NCBI RefSeq assembly: GCF_000499385.1
Contig: NW_013654516.1
Location: forward strand, 1 to 21,067
DNA: 21,067 bases
Reading direction: 5' to 3'
From: Eimeria necatrix
Lineage: Eukaryota > Apicomplexa > Conoidasida > Eucoccidiorida > Eimeriidae
Each line of letters opens with the position of its first letter. The stretch's first letter is position 1. A program made the position numbers and the translations under genes. The notes below the pieces were generated by a model. That model made no database searches. It was not told where the DNA came from and was given only the letters and a program-made list of their open reading frames with translations. Shown here one piece after another: positions 9,971 to 20,293 of the stretch.

Positions 9971-11696
9971 TACATGGCCACGCACAGAATTCATAGGGCG
10001 TGGGCGTCGTCACACTCTAGATGTGGTGGCGTGAAGTGAAAGTCGTCGCAGGCGTAGCAGAATCCCGAGAATGGAGTAGGCTTAAGTTGACGCATAGTGG
10101 TTAGAAAAGAAGAAGCAACGGCTTGGACCGCGTGCTTCACCGAGCCCGATGTAGGGAGATAGCCCACGCATACAGGTGGGGCATTAGTACCAAATATCCG
10201 AGAACTGTGAATTCCCCTGGATTCGCCTATCGAAGCAGTACCTTGAGCTATTTATATAACAGGAAGCGCCAACTGTTGAGGTCCACATGGGGAAAATGCC
10301 GGTGGAGTCCCATAGATGTCCACTGTTCCGAGAGGCTTCAAGCAGCCCGCACTGTGCGGCTTGCTGGCAGGGGAGACACTTTGCCGAATGTGTGCAACGA
10401 GTGGATGCAACTGCTCGGAAAACATTTCATGCATAATACACGGCCTTCCTGAATCAAGGCAACAATAGGAGGTTTTGTTTCTTTTTGTCCAGCGAAACGT
10501 ACTGAAACAGGGCCAGTAGCTTGATAGGTAGATGCCCAAGCCGTCTAGACTATCCTCCTACCCAAACTGCGCTGGCCTTTTGCGCCGTGAAGTCAGCACA
10601 CTATAATAATCGACAATCAATAACGTCAAATGCTTCGGAGGTTTGACGTTGGGCCTCATACAATTTAACGCAATGTGGCTTATCTATGCATTTCTCAACT
10701 TCTTGAGAAAACAAGGTATGTGCTGCCCCATACAGGCTATTGATGTAGAAAAATCAGTTAACTTTCAATTTTCATCAGAACACGCCGGAAATATAGAGTA
10801 CGTAAGGGCCCAAAGGAATGCACTTGCTGGGTCTACAGCGGGACAGCGTGCGCACTGTGCGTGACTTCTACCCTCAACCTAAATCCACATCAACCTGTTG
10901 GTAACTGAGCATCAACGGGACCAGTGCTCTCCATGGCTCTCTCGCTAATCCATGACATGAGAGCGGACGCCGGTAGGAGGCTGATCCACAATCTTACAGC
11001 CACATGCAAGCAGGTAAGACGCCAGGCTGCAAAGGATATAGGCATAAATCACGTACAAGCCCAACTCAACAGATTCCATAGCGCGCGTTCGAGCTTTTTA
11101 TGCTGAAGCAAGTCCGAAAGATATGCCACCTCGTATCTGCATGCTCCTGCGTGGACTTCACTCCTCCGAGTCCCTAATTTTAAGCACTCTGCTGAGGTAG
11201 CTGAGCAGAAACCGACGAATTTTTCGTAATTACGATATTTCCCACAGGGTCACCAGGTCGACACAACTAGCGGAACCTGCAACCGTTCGAGACTAAACCA
11301 ACAAGCTGAGCTAAGCGGTCCACTCAGGGAGGCGCTGAGCTTGCACTGGGTGGGCTCAACCGCATTCCGCTCGGCATGCGCTCACTTGTTTTGCTGGCGC
11401 GCAGTCGTAGGGTTCCCCTTGAAGCAACTCATGACAAGTAGCTTCCAATTCTCTCGTGTACTCTTGGCCAACATGGCAGGAGCTGCTGGGAATAGGAGTG
11501 TTAGCTTAACAACAGCACATAGTGAGTAACACTATGGACCGCCACATCGTGCTGCCTCTACTGGAGTAAAGATGGAAATGCGCCACTTCATTGTGTTCTG
11601 CGCTCTACGCGTCGTCTAAGCAGCTCATTAAAATCTGTTGGCCAAGTAACGCACTGCTTTGGTGCATTTTTCAGCCTTCAGTTAAGCAAGGAATCT

Positions 11697-14600
11697 CTAC
11701 TGAAAGCATCGCTCTTGGGCTACTGCAAAGGCTCTGTCGCCATGCTGCTCCCTGCAGTAAAACCGCCATTTCTGCTGCTGCTTCTGCTGCACTCCATCAG
11801 ATGCACATGGCAGCAACAAAAAGACGTATTCTTCGGCAAACGGCGGCCATGGGAGGACGCAATCCCTAGGGGGAACACCGGATCGTGATGATGCATCTAG
11901 AGAAGTCTCCGCAGTGCCACTGCAACGGTGAAGGACTCGCTGCAGTGCACGTTTCTCACTGCAGGACAGTACTGGCACTAGTATGTCGCATTCTGACTCC
12001 AGCACCTTTCCTCCCTTCTGGCTGTCTTCGTCTGCTTCTCTTGTACAGGTACTCCCCGCTGTTTCTGCAGCGTTTCCCTGTTGCTGCAAACGGTGTAGCA
12101 GCAGCTGCAATGCCCGATTTACCACTGCTAGAGCGGAAGGATCTGTGCCAAGCACTCTGCAAAGCCCCGCGCCAGCAGAAAGCATGAACTCACACCGCAT
12201 GCAAGCAGCAAGAAGCGCAACAGGTGGCACCCACGCCAGCCCGTCACTGGAACGAGCAGCAGCTGTCGTTGCTGCATGCGCAACTGCATGCCGCTGGAGT
12301 TCGTCTGCGGCAGCCTGCATAGCAGGAATGTGGCAAGGGAAAAATCGCCCTTTACAGCGGTCATTGCTGTAGGTGCCCGAATGCCCAGAACACGCCGCAA
12401 CCACCCCTGGAGTGAATTTACAGCGTTTGCTTTCGTGGGAACCACTGCCGACTAAAACGCATGCGCAAGCAAGTCGGCACCGTTCAGCTAGCGAAGCCAC
12501 AAGTATCCGCAAAATCTGACCCAAAAAATCCGGGGCCGTGAGGGACTCCAGGCCATGCAGTGCCACTTCCCCTTCGACCTGTAGCAAGTAGAATGTCACA
12601 GCACGAAATCATCTAGAGAATAGCTGCGATGGGCTAGGCACTGAGACGGCCGGCAAACAGTTGAGTGCTGTCAAAGGGAATTTGAACAGGTTTCTGCATG
12701 TAATGCCGACTGCCAGCCACAAACGCCCACCAAGCAATTAAAAAACTGCTGCTGCTTGTCCCCATTAGGAAAAGGCTGCTCTTCCTCATTCTGTTCTTCT
12801 CTTGCGTCTTCTGTAGAACTCGATGTAGCGGTGCCTGCAGCAGTAATTGCAGCGTTAGTAGCAGCCCTAGCTGCCTGATGCACCGCATTCGCCATGTTTG
12901 CCACAGAACTTGCTGCTGCTGCAGCGGCCGAACGTGCTGCTTCCCTTTGCAGTAGCAGCCGTTGTCGCTGCTTCAGCAACTGCTCCACACTGCATGGGAG
13001 GCCGGCGAAACAGTGCTGCCACCATATTGTGCCGCACTCAGGTCGGAACGTTTCTTTGTTTGACAACTTCAATAATGCTTCGCAGTGCTTCTTAAAAATG
13101 TCTCGCACAACTGCAACTGTATTTCTCCGCTCTCTATAAAGAGCTGTATGCATGTCGAGGGTGCTCTGTAAAGCAAAAGACAAGCAAACAAGGCAAGCGT
13201 TGTACGCTATCTAGATCATTAACTCTATGACCGTGCACCAACTACTCATTGATACACCAAAACTACCCGGTACGCATTTCGTTCCTATACAGAAAAGCTT
13301 GCCTCTGTGATTGGGGGAAGAATTGGGATGATGGGCTCGTGGAGGTCGGCCAGACCTGGAGGTGGAGGCAGCACAAAACGGAGAGATTCAAACGGCTGCT
13401 GCTGCTGCTCTTCGGGCTTATCCTGCAACAGCCACTGCAAGCGCTGCTGCTGCACCGCACAATTCAGCTGCTGCGTTAGCTGTTGTAACGAGCAGCAGCA
13501 GAAGTCCGGCAGTGCTGCTGGGCCATCAGGACAGCAAGAAATGCCACCTCCTGCTGCTAAAGCGCTCCTCGGCTGGCTCTCATTTACAATATCTGCTGGA
13601 GATGCTGCGCACGCTGTAGCCACTGCCGCAGTTATGCCGGAAACCACACGTGGCAGCAGCAGCCCCCTGTCCCACATCCAGCGAAGTTGCATTACAACTT
13701 TCCGCCAGAACTCCTGCAGCAGGTCAAGCCTCTGTTGCTCCCCTGCAAAAAGCGCCAGCTCAGCGAAAAAACTGCTACCGCTGCTACTGCCCCAAAGGAG
13801 GCCGAATGCCAAGTCGAGCCCACAGCAACTGCAGGCACTGCTGCAGCAACTGCATTGAAGGCATTTGTTGCTACCAGTCAAAAGTAGTCGCTTGGCCTGC
13901 TGTTCATGTATTAGCAGCTGCTGCTGTCGCGTCATAGGTCTGAACAGCTGTTGCACTTTTGCCTCAATAGCCGCTGCTCTCGTTTCTTGTGTAGTACTAT
14001 CATCGCTCGTGTCATTGCTGCCGCTGCATACGCTGCTGTCGTTGGGGCCGGCATTTCTTCTGCTGCGCTTGCTTGCAGCTTTATCCCCAACAGAGCGCAT
14101 GCTGAAGCGCTGCCTGTGCCGGCTTCTACTGCGCTCGATATCTTGAATGATATCTGGGCTTAGTGATACAAAGGGGTCCTGGTTGATAGCCTTGCTATTG
14201 CTGTTGTTGTTGCTACAGGCGATCAGCAGAACGCTCAGCTGGTGAATTCGACTCGTAATGCCGCAGCACTGCCGCCATTCGTCACTTTGCAGGAAGCACA
14301 GGGAGTACAGCCGCTGCTCCGCCGTTACTTTTTGGTTGTGGCGCTCCAGAAAGTTCTCATAAGCTCCGAATACTGATTGATGCAGGGTCAGCCTCAGCCG
14401 GCAGTCAAATGCGGCAGCAAGCGGCCTAGTTCTTCTGTGGCTGCTGCACCAGAAGTCCCGTAGGGGCCGGAATGGAGAACACCAGATTACGTGTAGATCC
14501 TGTAGGGGACACACCTGCAATAGAAGCAGCTGCAGCAGGGTGTCTGCTGAAAGCGCAACACTGCTGTCCAAGCCAGCAAGCGGAGCTGCAGCGCCTGCAG

Positions 14601-16591
14601 CGACTTCATGCCATCCGCTTATAATGCTTCTGTTGATCCCGGCACAGTCGCTGCTGCCGTCATTACCTTTACCGCAAGTGCTTTGTGACTGCTCCAACCA
14701 CCAGTCTTCGGGGACGAGTTGAAGAGCTGCTGTTGTATGCGTGTCTTCGTAATCAGCGGGCCACGTATGATGCCAAGGGCTAGGGAGATAGTACGTGTAT
14801 TGTGCTGCGACCGCCAATCGCTGTAGCAAGGATAATATGTGGTGCCTCTCTTGATTTTGCATATTCGAACTCATCTTAGCGCCCAGTTGAGGCAGAAGCA
14901 AATGAAGGAATTCTGCAGAAAGCAAATACTGGAAGAAGAAGCTGGAGTTTTGGCTGGGTACGCACAGTCGCAAGACTGCACTTGCCTCCTAAGTAAACTT
15001 ACTTGTCGCGTCGCAAAAGGCAAATGTAGAATTGAGAGAACGAGACTCATACTCCCTGATGAAAAGTGGTCCTGTTTCGGTGGCGTCGCTGGGTGCTTCT
15101 TCTTCACTCTGTTCTGTCTTGCCTGTCACGACAACGGGCAGCGCTGTTGTTGAATTCACTGCGTGAGCTGGATTTCTGTTCCTCTGGGACTGCAAAACCT
15201 GAGAGCCGATGCAATCCTCGTGTAGCGGTAAGTGCAGGAAGAACATGGGCAGCCGTTTTAGAGTCTGATGCAGCTGGATTTGATCCAGTTGATCTTCTGT
15301 GCAGTCGTATGGGCAGTACTGCACTGCGCGTGACGCCAGTCCAAGGGCTGCAAGGGCCGCCCTCGCTGCGTGCTTTGGAACGCGCAGTGAGCCAGTAGAC
15401 GCTCCTGGTGCTACTGCTGTATCATGCTTCCCGTCTGTTGCTGTGCCAATAGGTTGGCGTATAGCTTCGACCAGCAAGAACTCCGAAACTGAAGCCAACG
15501 GGTAGTACACACAAAAAAGAGAGGGGATCCTGTGCCATGAGTGTGGCATCTCACTAGGCTTTTGATTTGCATGCAAGTCACTCACCACCAAAGTTGCGCT
15601 GCACAAATGATGCGCGGCTGGGGAAGAGTTGTTCCCATCGAAGAATACACGCGGCGCAAGTGCCGCAGCGCAGCTCTTCATCGCCGCTGCTGTCGTATAA
15701 GTTGCTGGCTACCGCGGACCTCGAGATGCCATGGTCCTCTGCAAACCGCTGTTCCTCTAGAGTTGAGTGTAGAGCAGCATCGCTGCTATTCTTGTCAATG
15801 CAAGTGCAGCAGAGCTCCGGAAAAGGCGCAGCGCACGTATATGTGACTCTCAACAATTGCCCCTGTTCTGTTTGGGAGAGGTCTAGAGCATGCTTAAGAT
15901 GCTGTGCAGTGCAAAGAACAGTCTGAAGCACTAGAGGGGCGAACTGCTGCAGAGATATCGCACAGCGTCGCTGTTCTTGCTGTTGTTTCGGTGACAGGCA
16001 CTGGCAGGAAATCTGCAGAGGCGGTACTGCGCAGGCGTGCCAGCTGCTATGGCTCTCTTCAGGTATGTGCATGCCTGCGCCAGTATGTGGAACACCAGAT
16101 TCTGGCACCATTGATTGTGCATTTGCAACTGCGACTTGACGTAGGTAACGCCGGCGAGCAGCAACAATGGGGAAACGGCCAATAGTGACCGAGAGCTCGT
16201 GCTGCAACATCTCCCATGGAGAGGCACGGGAAAAGTCCTCGAATACCAATTCGCGAATCAGCGTATCACTCAGAAAGATGGCACTGATGCCATTTGTGCT
16301 TCGGCTGCTTCTGCGGCTACTGTTGTTGATGTTAATCTCGTCGTCGCTATCTGTGTCACCGCAGGAGCCACGTTTCCTGCTGCTCTTGCTGATGGTACGT
16401 GGCATGCTCCCAGCATTCTCTACCACTCTGGCACTAGCCGTAGTGGCCTCCGCAGCCCTGGCATGGTTCTGTGGGCTGGAGTCGCCACTTTGTGTATGGC
16501 TGCAGGCAGTAGCGCTGATGTCGCCGCTGGTGCCTTCCACGCTGCCGTTGTGGTGTCCCCCCCATGTATTGTGGCGCTTCTTCCTCCCCAT
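11697..16591 (-). CDS. Rab3 GTPase-activating protein catalytic subunit, five exons
   Basis: Proposed exons on the minus strand are 16591-15586, 15488-15003, 14912-13291, 13165-12731 and 12578-11697 (4431 nt, 1476 residues). All introns (90-152 bp) are GT-AG with matching phases. Family landmarks appear in order: ELVFEDFSRASPWEML near 114-129, resembling the family N-terminus; FPSRASFVQRNFGVSEFLL, formed across the first splice join; LLQEFWRKVVMQLRWMWDRG (about 895-914); FCCCSLQQLTQQLNC (about 968-982); EPIIPILPPITE; an Arg (about 1079) seven residues before WW, at the place of the family's catalytic Arg finger; and a C-terminal EEY...FYCRE segment. The family product acts with a regulatory subunit on Rab3/Rab18-type GTPases in membrane traffic; that partner gene is not in the window. 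The usual length is about 980 residues, and Ala/Gln/Ser-rich inserts explain the excess. The ATG at 16591 is the first in its open frame. The donor of the last intron could instead be six bases further along (GTTTGT). Confidence 0.8.
13395..13935 (-). repeat. Triplet-rich low-complexity coding tracts in Rab3GAP exon 3
   Basis: Scattered CAG/AGC/GCA runs (CTG on the plus strand) encode Gln-, Ala-, Ser- and Cys-rich stretches between conserved blocks. They also open the opposite strand and make spurious ORFs such as 13307-13858 plus. Confidence 0.65.
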
Positions 16592-19500
16592 CGTCTGCAA
16601 GCTCAATGCACATGTCGACGGTACTCGCAGCTTTCCCGCTTCAACTGCAGCCGTTCCTGTTCACTGCTGTGGTGGGACAGCTACAGACGCTGAAAGGGGT
16701 GCAGCATCTTCATACGTATTATACGCCCCATAGAAAAGCAATCCTTCAGAACGAGACAGCCGCACAGTCTTGCATGCAGCGTCTAAGAACAGTTCCGCAT
16801 CTGCAAGATGGTGACAACACAAGTGAGTGCCACTCAGTGCTTTGTTTGTGCATTCAAGTAGGTGAGAAAGCGTTAAAACCTAAAACACCGTACTTCACGG
16901 TCCCAGAGTGGACCGGACTTACCAAAAGTTCATAATCCACGCAGTTTCCGTATCTACACAATGTTCGTGATCAGGGGCCCTGAGGGGCCCCGCTGCGTAT
17001 TCCTACAGCGAACCTCCATTTCGAGGTGCCCATGCGGCCCTGTCTCATCTCATTTGCTGAGACCTCACCATAGCATACACCTACTTTTTTTCAAAGTGTG
17101 TGTACTTGTCCCTTTCCTTCTGCCAAGCTGTCGCCTTCGCTGGGAGGTACATGGTCTATTCCACTGCGCATGTGGTCAAGAGCAGCTGCGAAGCTGAGAC
17201 CGGTCACGTTTTACAGATGAGTTTATCCAGAAGATAATTGGCCGCAACCCCGAAATGCTTCTTACAGCAAAGGCATGTGAGAGTTGCATATGCCTTCAGA
17301 GAAACAACTCAAGCTCCAGAAGACTTCACATAATTTTTGGTATACTCGAGGGCAGGCACCTTTGATGAGCTCGTACCCACAGACCGCTAAGGTTATTTCC
17401 TCAAGATCCACGCACACCGCAAAGTAACAGTCTTGGCAAGGGCCTACGGTGACCCCTGTGCTTGTTGCGCCAGTCAATGTATGGGCGACGGATTGCTGCC
17501 GAAAGGCGACTCGAAACCTCTGTTTTATTCTGGCAAATATTTGCGCCTCTGTAAGTGCATTTGTTGTGGATATATCCGTGCTGTTGCTTGCATCATTCGA
17601 ACCATATGCAAACTATCTGGGGAGGCTCACGTGGACGTGCGGCGGCCTGTTCGTGAAAGTCATAAGGTCTTTTTTTGAGCAGTCTAGTGGCACGATGCGG
17701 TGAAACGGCAATACCGTAAATAACAACTTCGGCTAGCCTGTCAGATCCAAAGCAGAAGATTCGCCGTACGAGTAACCAGAGATTCCGAAGTCCGTACTCC
17801 ATGGCAGCCAAAAGGTGCGGCGCGTGGGTGCCATATAAGAGATCTCACTGCATCTTAAGAGACAGGCAACTTCCTTGACTTAATTGAGTCCGTAAACAGA
17901 GCTAATACTCTACAGGAGTTGGTCACTGCCAGTGCTTCTCTGGGGGGAAGTAAGGTAGCATGCTCCAGCGCAGCCAAGAGAATTGTCCCTTCTCTCCATC
18001 ACTCAAGAACTAGCAGGCACATTGGCATTGGCGAATGAACAGCCTTAATAGCGTCATAACAGGGGGAGCTTCAATTAGACAAAGGATTGGTGCTGCAGGC
18101 GTAGATGTGCGTGCAACGGGGCTGTTCCATGCATTACTCCTACCTCCCCATAGCATTCCCCTAGACGTGAATGGACCAAGTGGTAGCCGCATCTCTACGC
18201 AAGAGGCATTTCTGACTGAGCAGCGCCGACACCCGGCAAGCAGCCTACAGTCATGACAGCAATTCCAGCTCATATAGTTCACCTTCTCCGTCAGCACCTC
18301 TTGTTATCCCAATTTCAATGCTGAGAACTCCGGAATCCGTACACTGCTGCAGCTCAACAAGGCAACGCCAGCCAGTTTGATTCCCGAAATCTCCAGCTTC
18401 CCTACCTCTTCAAATTCTCTTCAATGTTTTTCTGTATTCACGTTCTGTGGCGCATTCATGTTCCGTACTGTCCTGAATTCCTTATGCGTGTGCCCTACAT
18501 CCATGAATGCCACGCAATCGCCAGCAACAGGGAGGCAGCATAATGCCTCCTTTTATCCTGATTTAATATACTAGTTGCAGGGCACGCGCTCTTTTACTCT
18601 AGGATGTGCTGGGTTTTTTGCACAGTTTTGAGCATTTGTTACGGAAGCACAGCAAAAGCTTGCGTCTTCTTTTTTATCACTCCTTTATACAGGTTCAGTC
18701 TTGTAACCTCGCATCACTATAGACTCACTTGTCTCCTCTCCTGGGATGACTCCTTCCTAATTCTCGTCATTAAACTTATTAAGATGGCACAGCTCGCTTC
18801 CACGAAGAAAATAAGCACAGCAACAGACACAGGCAAGTTTCCTGGTGCCAGCGTTACTCCCAGCCACAGCTCACCCGAAATGCAGCTGATTCCCAGGAAA
18901 GATTCATGCAGTCCGTCAGAATACAAGCCGGGCCTCTGTATCCATTGTCAGATGAATTGCGCTGTATCATCTGAATATCGGAGCCAAAGGCGACACGGTG
19001 ACAGCTTTAGTCTTGCTCTCGATCAAGTGTTCCAGTTGGGCGAGGTGGAGTAGCAGCGTTTATTCCAGCACGCAAATATACGTATGCATAGTGATAAACA
19101 ACTTTTCCCACCAAGTTTGCACTTTCTGAAGTGGTTCTTTATCAGAACAGTAACACGGTTCTTTATCCAGTGACAGCAGCCGATTCTGACATTTCTGGCG
19201 GTTTTATCCGCATTCTTTCGTCCCTCCACAGTAAATGCTGTTTCGAGCTCTGCATTCAACGACAGAGTTACTTGAAAAGTGGTTGAGAAGGCGCATGCTG
19301 CCTCCAAAATGCGCAATGTTGAGTAAGCGGTAGGGTGAAAGGTATGGTCTAGCAAAAAGCACTTGATAGCATTCATTGGCTGCTTTAAATTTGAAAACCT
19401 GGTTACTCTGTTCATTCAAGGTCGCGTGCCGCATCGGCAAGTTGCATACCTCTGTTTTGCTCATACCAAGATATACTCCAGTTGATTAAGCTATTTGTGC

Positions 19501-19717
19501 ACCGCCAAGACGGCCCGTCACTGGCCTTGAACCGAGCCACTCTTCATTGGCTTCCTGCACTCGATGTGGGAGGCAACTCACGAGCCACTCAGCAGCAACA
19601 TGAGCGTGAGTGTATTCTTGCGACGTCGAGGGCCGCACTTGAACACCGCGCCACGTGGGAATCAGCCCTTCATCACTGTGACTGAATCTGCACTACTATT
19701 GGCTTAAGAGCGGCGGT
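16592..19717. other. Gene-poor stretch upstream of Rab3GAP
   Basis: This 3.1-kb interval should include the Rab3GAP promoter near 16600-17000, though no core element is recognisable. Short ORFs occur on both strands (17449-17703 plus, 17262-17477 minus, 17593-17811 minus, 18604-19053 plus). None carries a family motif that I know, and I could not chain them into a convincing spliced gene. No retroelement relic was recognised before the LTR at 19718. Confidence 0.35.
18784..19053 (+). CDS. Hypothetical small ORF, 89 residues, weak support
   Basis: The ATG at 18784 has a purine at -3 and G at +4 (AAGATGG), a favourable apicomplexan start context. The frame is open for 89 codons and extends upstream to 18604 through a hydrophobic stretch unlike the rest. 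The product begins MAQLASTKKISTATDTGKF and is polar and Ser-rich, with a Cys-x2-Cys pair in its C-terminal half. I do not recognise a family. It could be an exon of a larger gene or a chance ORF. Confidence 0.2.
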   Translation: MAQLASTKKISTATDTGKFPGASVTPSHSSPEMQLIPRKDSCSPSEYKPGLCIHCQMNCAVSSEYRSQRRHGDSFSLALDQVFQLGEVE

Positions 19718-20137
19718 CATAGTGCACAGGCACTACAATAGGGCTTGCTGGTGACCTATAGAAGATAACTAGCTGGTGACCTAATTAGATGTCACAATAC
19801 TGAACGAGGACAGGACCCTCTTACTTGGATCGAAGTAAGGCAACTTGTCGGCGAATTAGCGTGTATACACTAGACGTGCCTGTAAATAGCCGGAGATTGG
19901 GGCTGGCAATAGCGCCGGCACCGGTGCAGACCTCCTCCCCACAGGGCCTAGGAGGCGAGAACCCCAAGTGGGGGGGATTTTGAGGACAATAGATTTTGAA
20001 AAACTATGAATAAATGTATTTCGTAATATTTGAATTATTGCTTCAAGGAAATGCTCCGAAGGTAGACAGTCATCGTAGGTCCCTACTCGAGGGGGCAGGT
20101 AGCAGCGTAGTCGCAGCAGTAGGTGCTGTGCACTACA
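19718..20137 (+). repeat. Long terminal repeat, right retrotransposon copy (420 bp)
   Basis: This is the plus-strand counterpart of the left LTR and has the same length. The 3' end is CTGTGCACTACA (20126-20137). The 5' end reads CATAGTGCACAG (19718-19729), so the canonical terminal TG has become CA. GCACTACA follows directly at 19730-19737. Internal features shared with the left copy are the palindrome GTGTATACAC (19861-19870), a repeat of GCTGGTGACCTA, and AATAAA at 20009-20014, which may serve as the LTR polyadenylation signal. It is a 5' LTR because the leader and gag follow it. Confidence 0.9.
20009..20014 (+). promoter_or_regulatory. AATAAA polyadenylation-type signal in the LTR
   Basis: The hexamer is conserved in both LTR copies (left copy: complement of 357-362). 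It may define the R/U5 side of the LTR transcript end. The function is inferred from position only. Confidence 0.35.
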
Positions 20138-20293
20138 TTTGGGGGCTGCTCTGGGATGAAATCTTTATTCTTTCCGGAGTTGGGAGTAGAAATACTATAT
20201 TTCAATGATGCTCACCTAAATATCTTCGCTCGATAAGGGATGCAACTCCGCAACGGACGCGTCATCGGCCCCACACCGCAGGAGACTTCTACA
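20138..20293 (+). other. Retrotransposon leader with candidate primer-binding site (right copy)
   Basis: Two bases after the LTR end, TGGGGGCTGCTCTGGGAT (20140-20157) starts with the TGG expected for pairing to a tRNA CCA tail. I could not identify the tRNA, so the primer-binding site is positional only. The leader then runs to the gag ATG at 20294 without another ORF of note. Confidence 0.5.

Larger units (their letters stand above)
9439..11696. other. Region between the two convergent stop codons
   Basis: This 2.26-kb interval should hold both 3' UTRs. No exact AATAAA was seen soon after either stop. Short ORFs (for example 10123-10452) have no motif and start without ATG or lack neighbouring splice structure. 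Two tandem duplications are present (9802-9843 and 9937-9970). No RNA gene was recognised. Confidence 0.4.

Noticed and set aside
10123..10539. Overlapping ORFs on both strands between the two genes
   Set aside because: No motif, no triplet-rich coding signature and no supportable start or splice context.
11270..11310. Possible tRNA (CCGTTCGAGAC resembles a B-box)
   Set aside because: No matching acceptor stem, anticodon arm or A-box could be found around it.
11983..12372. Plus-strand ORFs opposite Rab3GAP exons (also 13307-13858, 16167-16733)
   Set aside because: Low-complexity mirror translations without motifs; the minus-strand frame joins by phase-consistent splicing and carries family blocks.
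11697..16591. Reading the minus-strand ORFs as four or five separate genes
   Set aside because: GT-AG junctions with matching phase connect them, the sum is an exact multiple of three, and one family's motifs run in order across all exons.
17262..17811. Minus-strand ORFs at 17262-17477 and 17593-17811 as exons of a third gene
   Set aside because: No recognisable family and no good phase-matched junction that I could demonstrate; kept only as unsupported ORFs.
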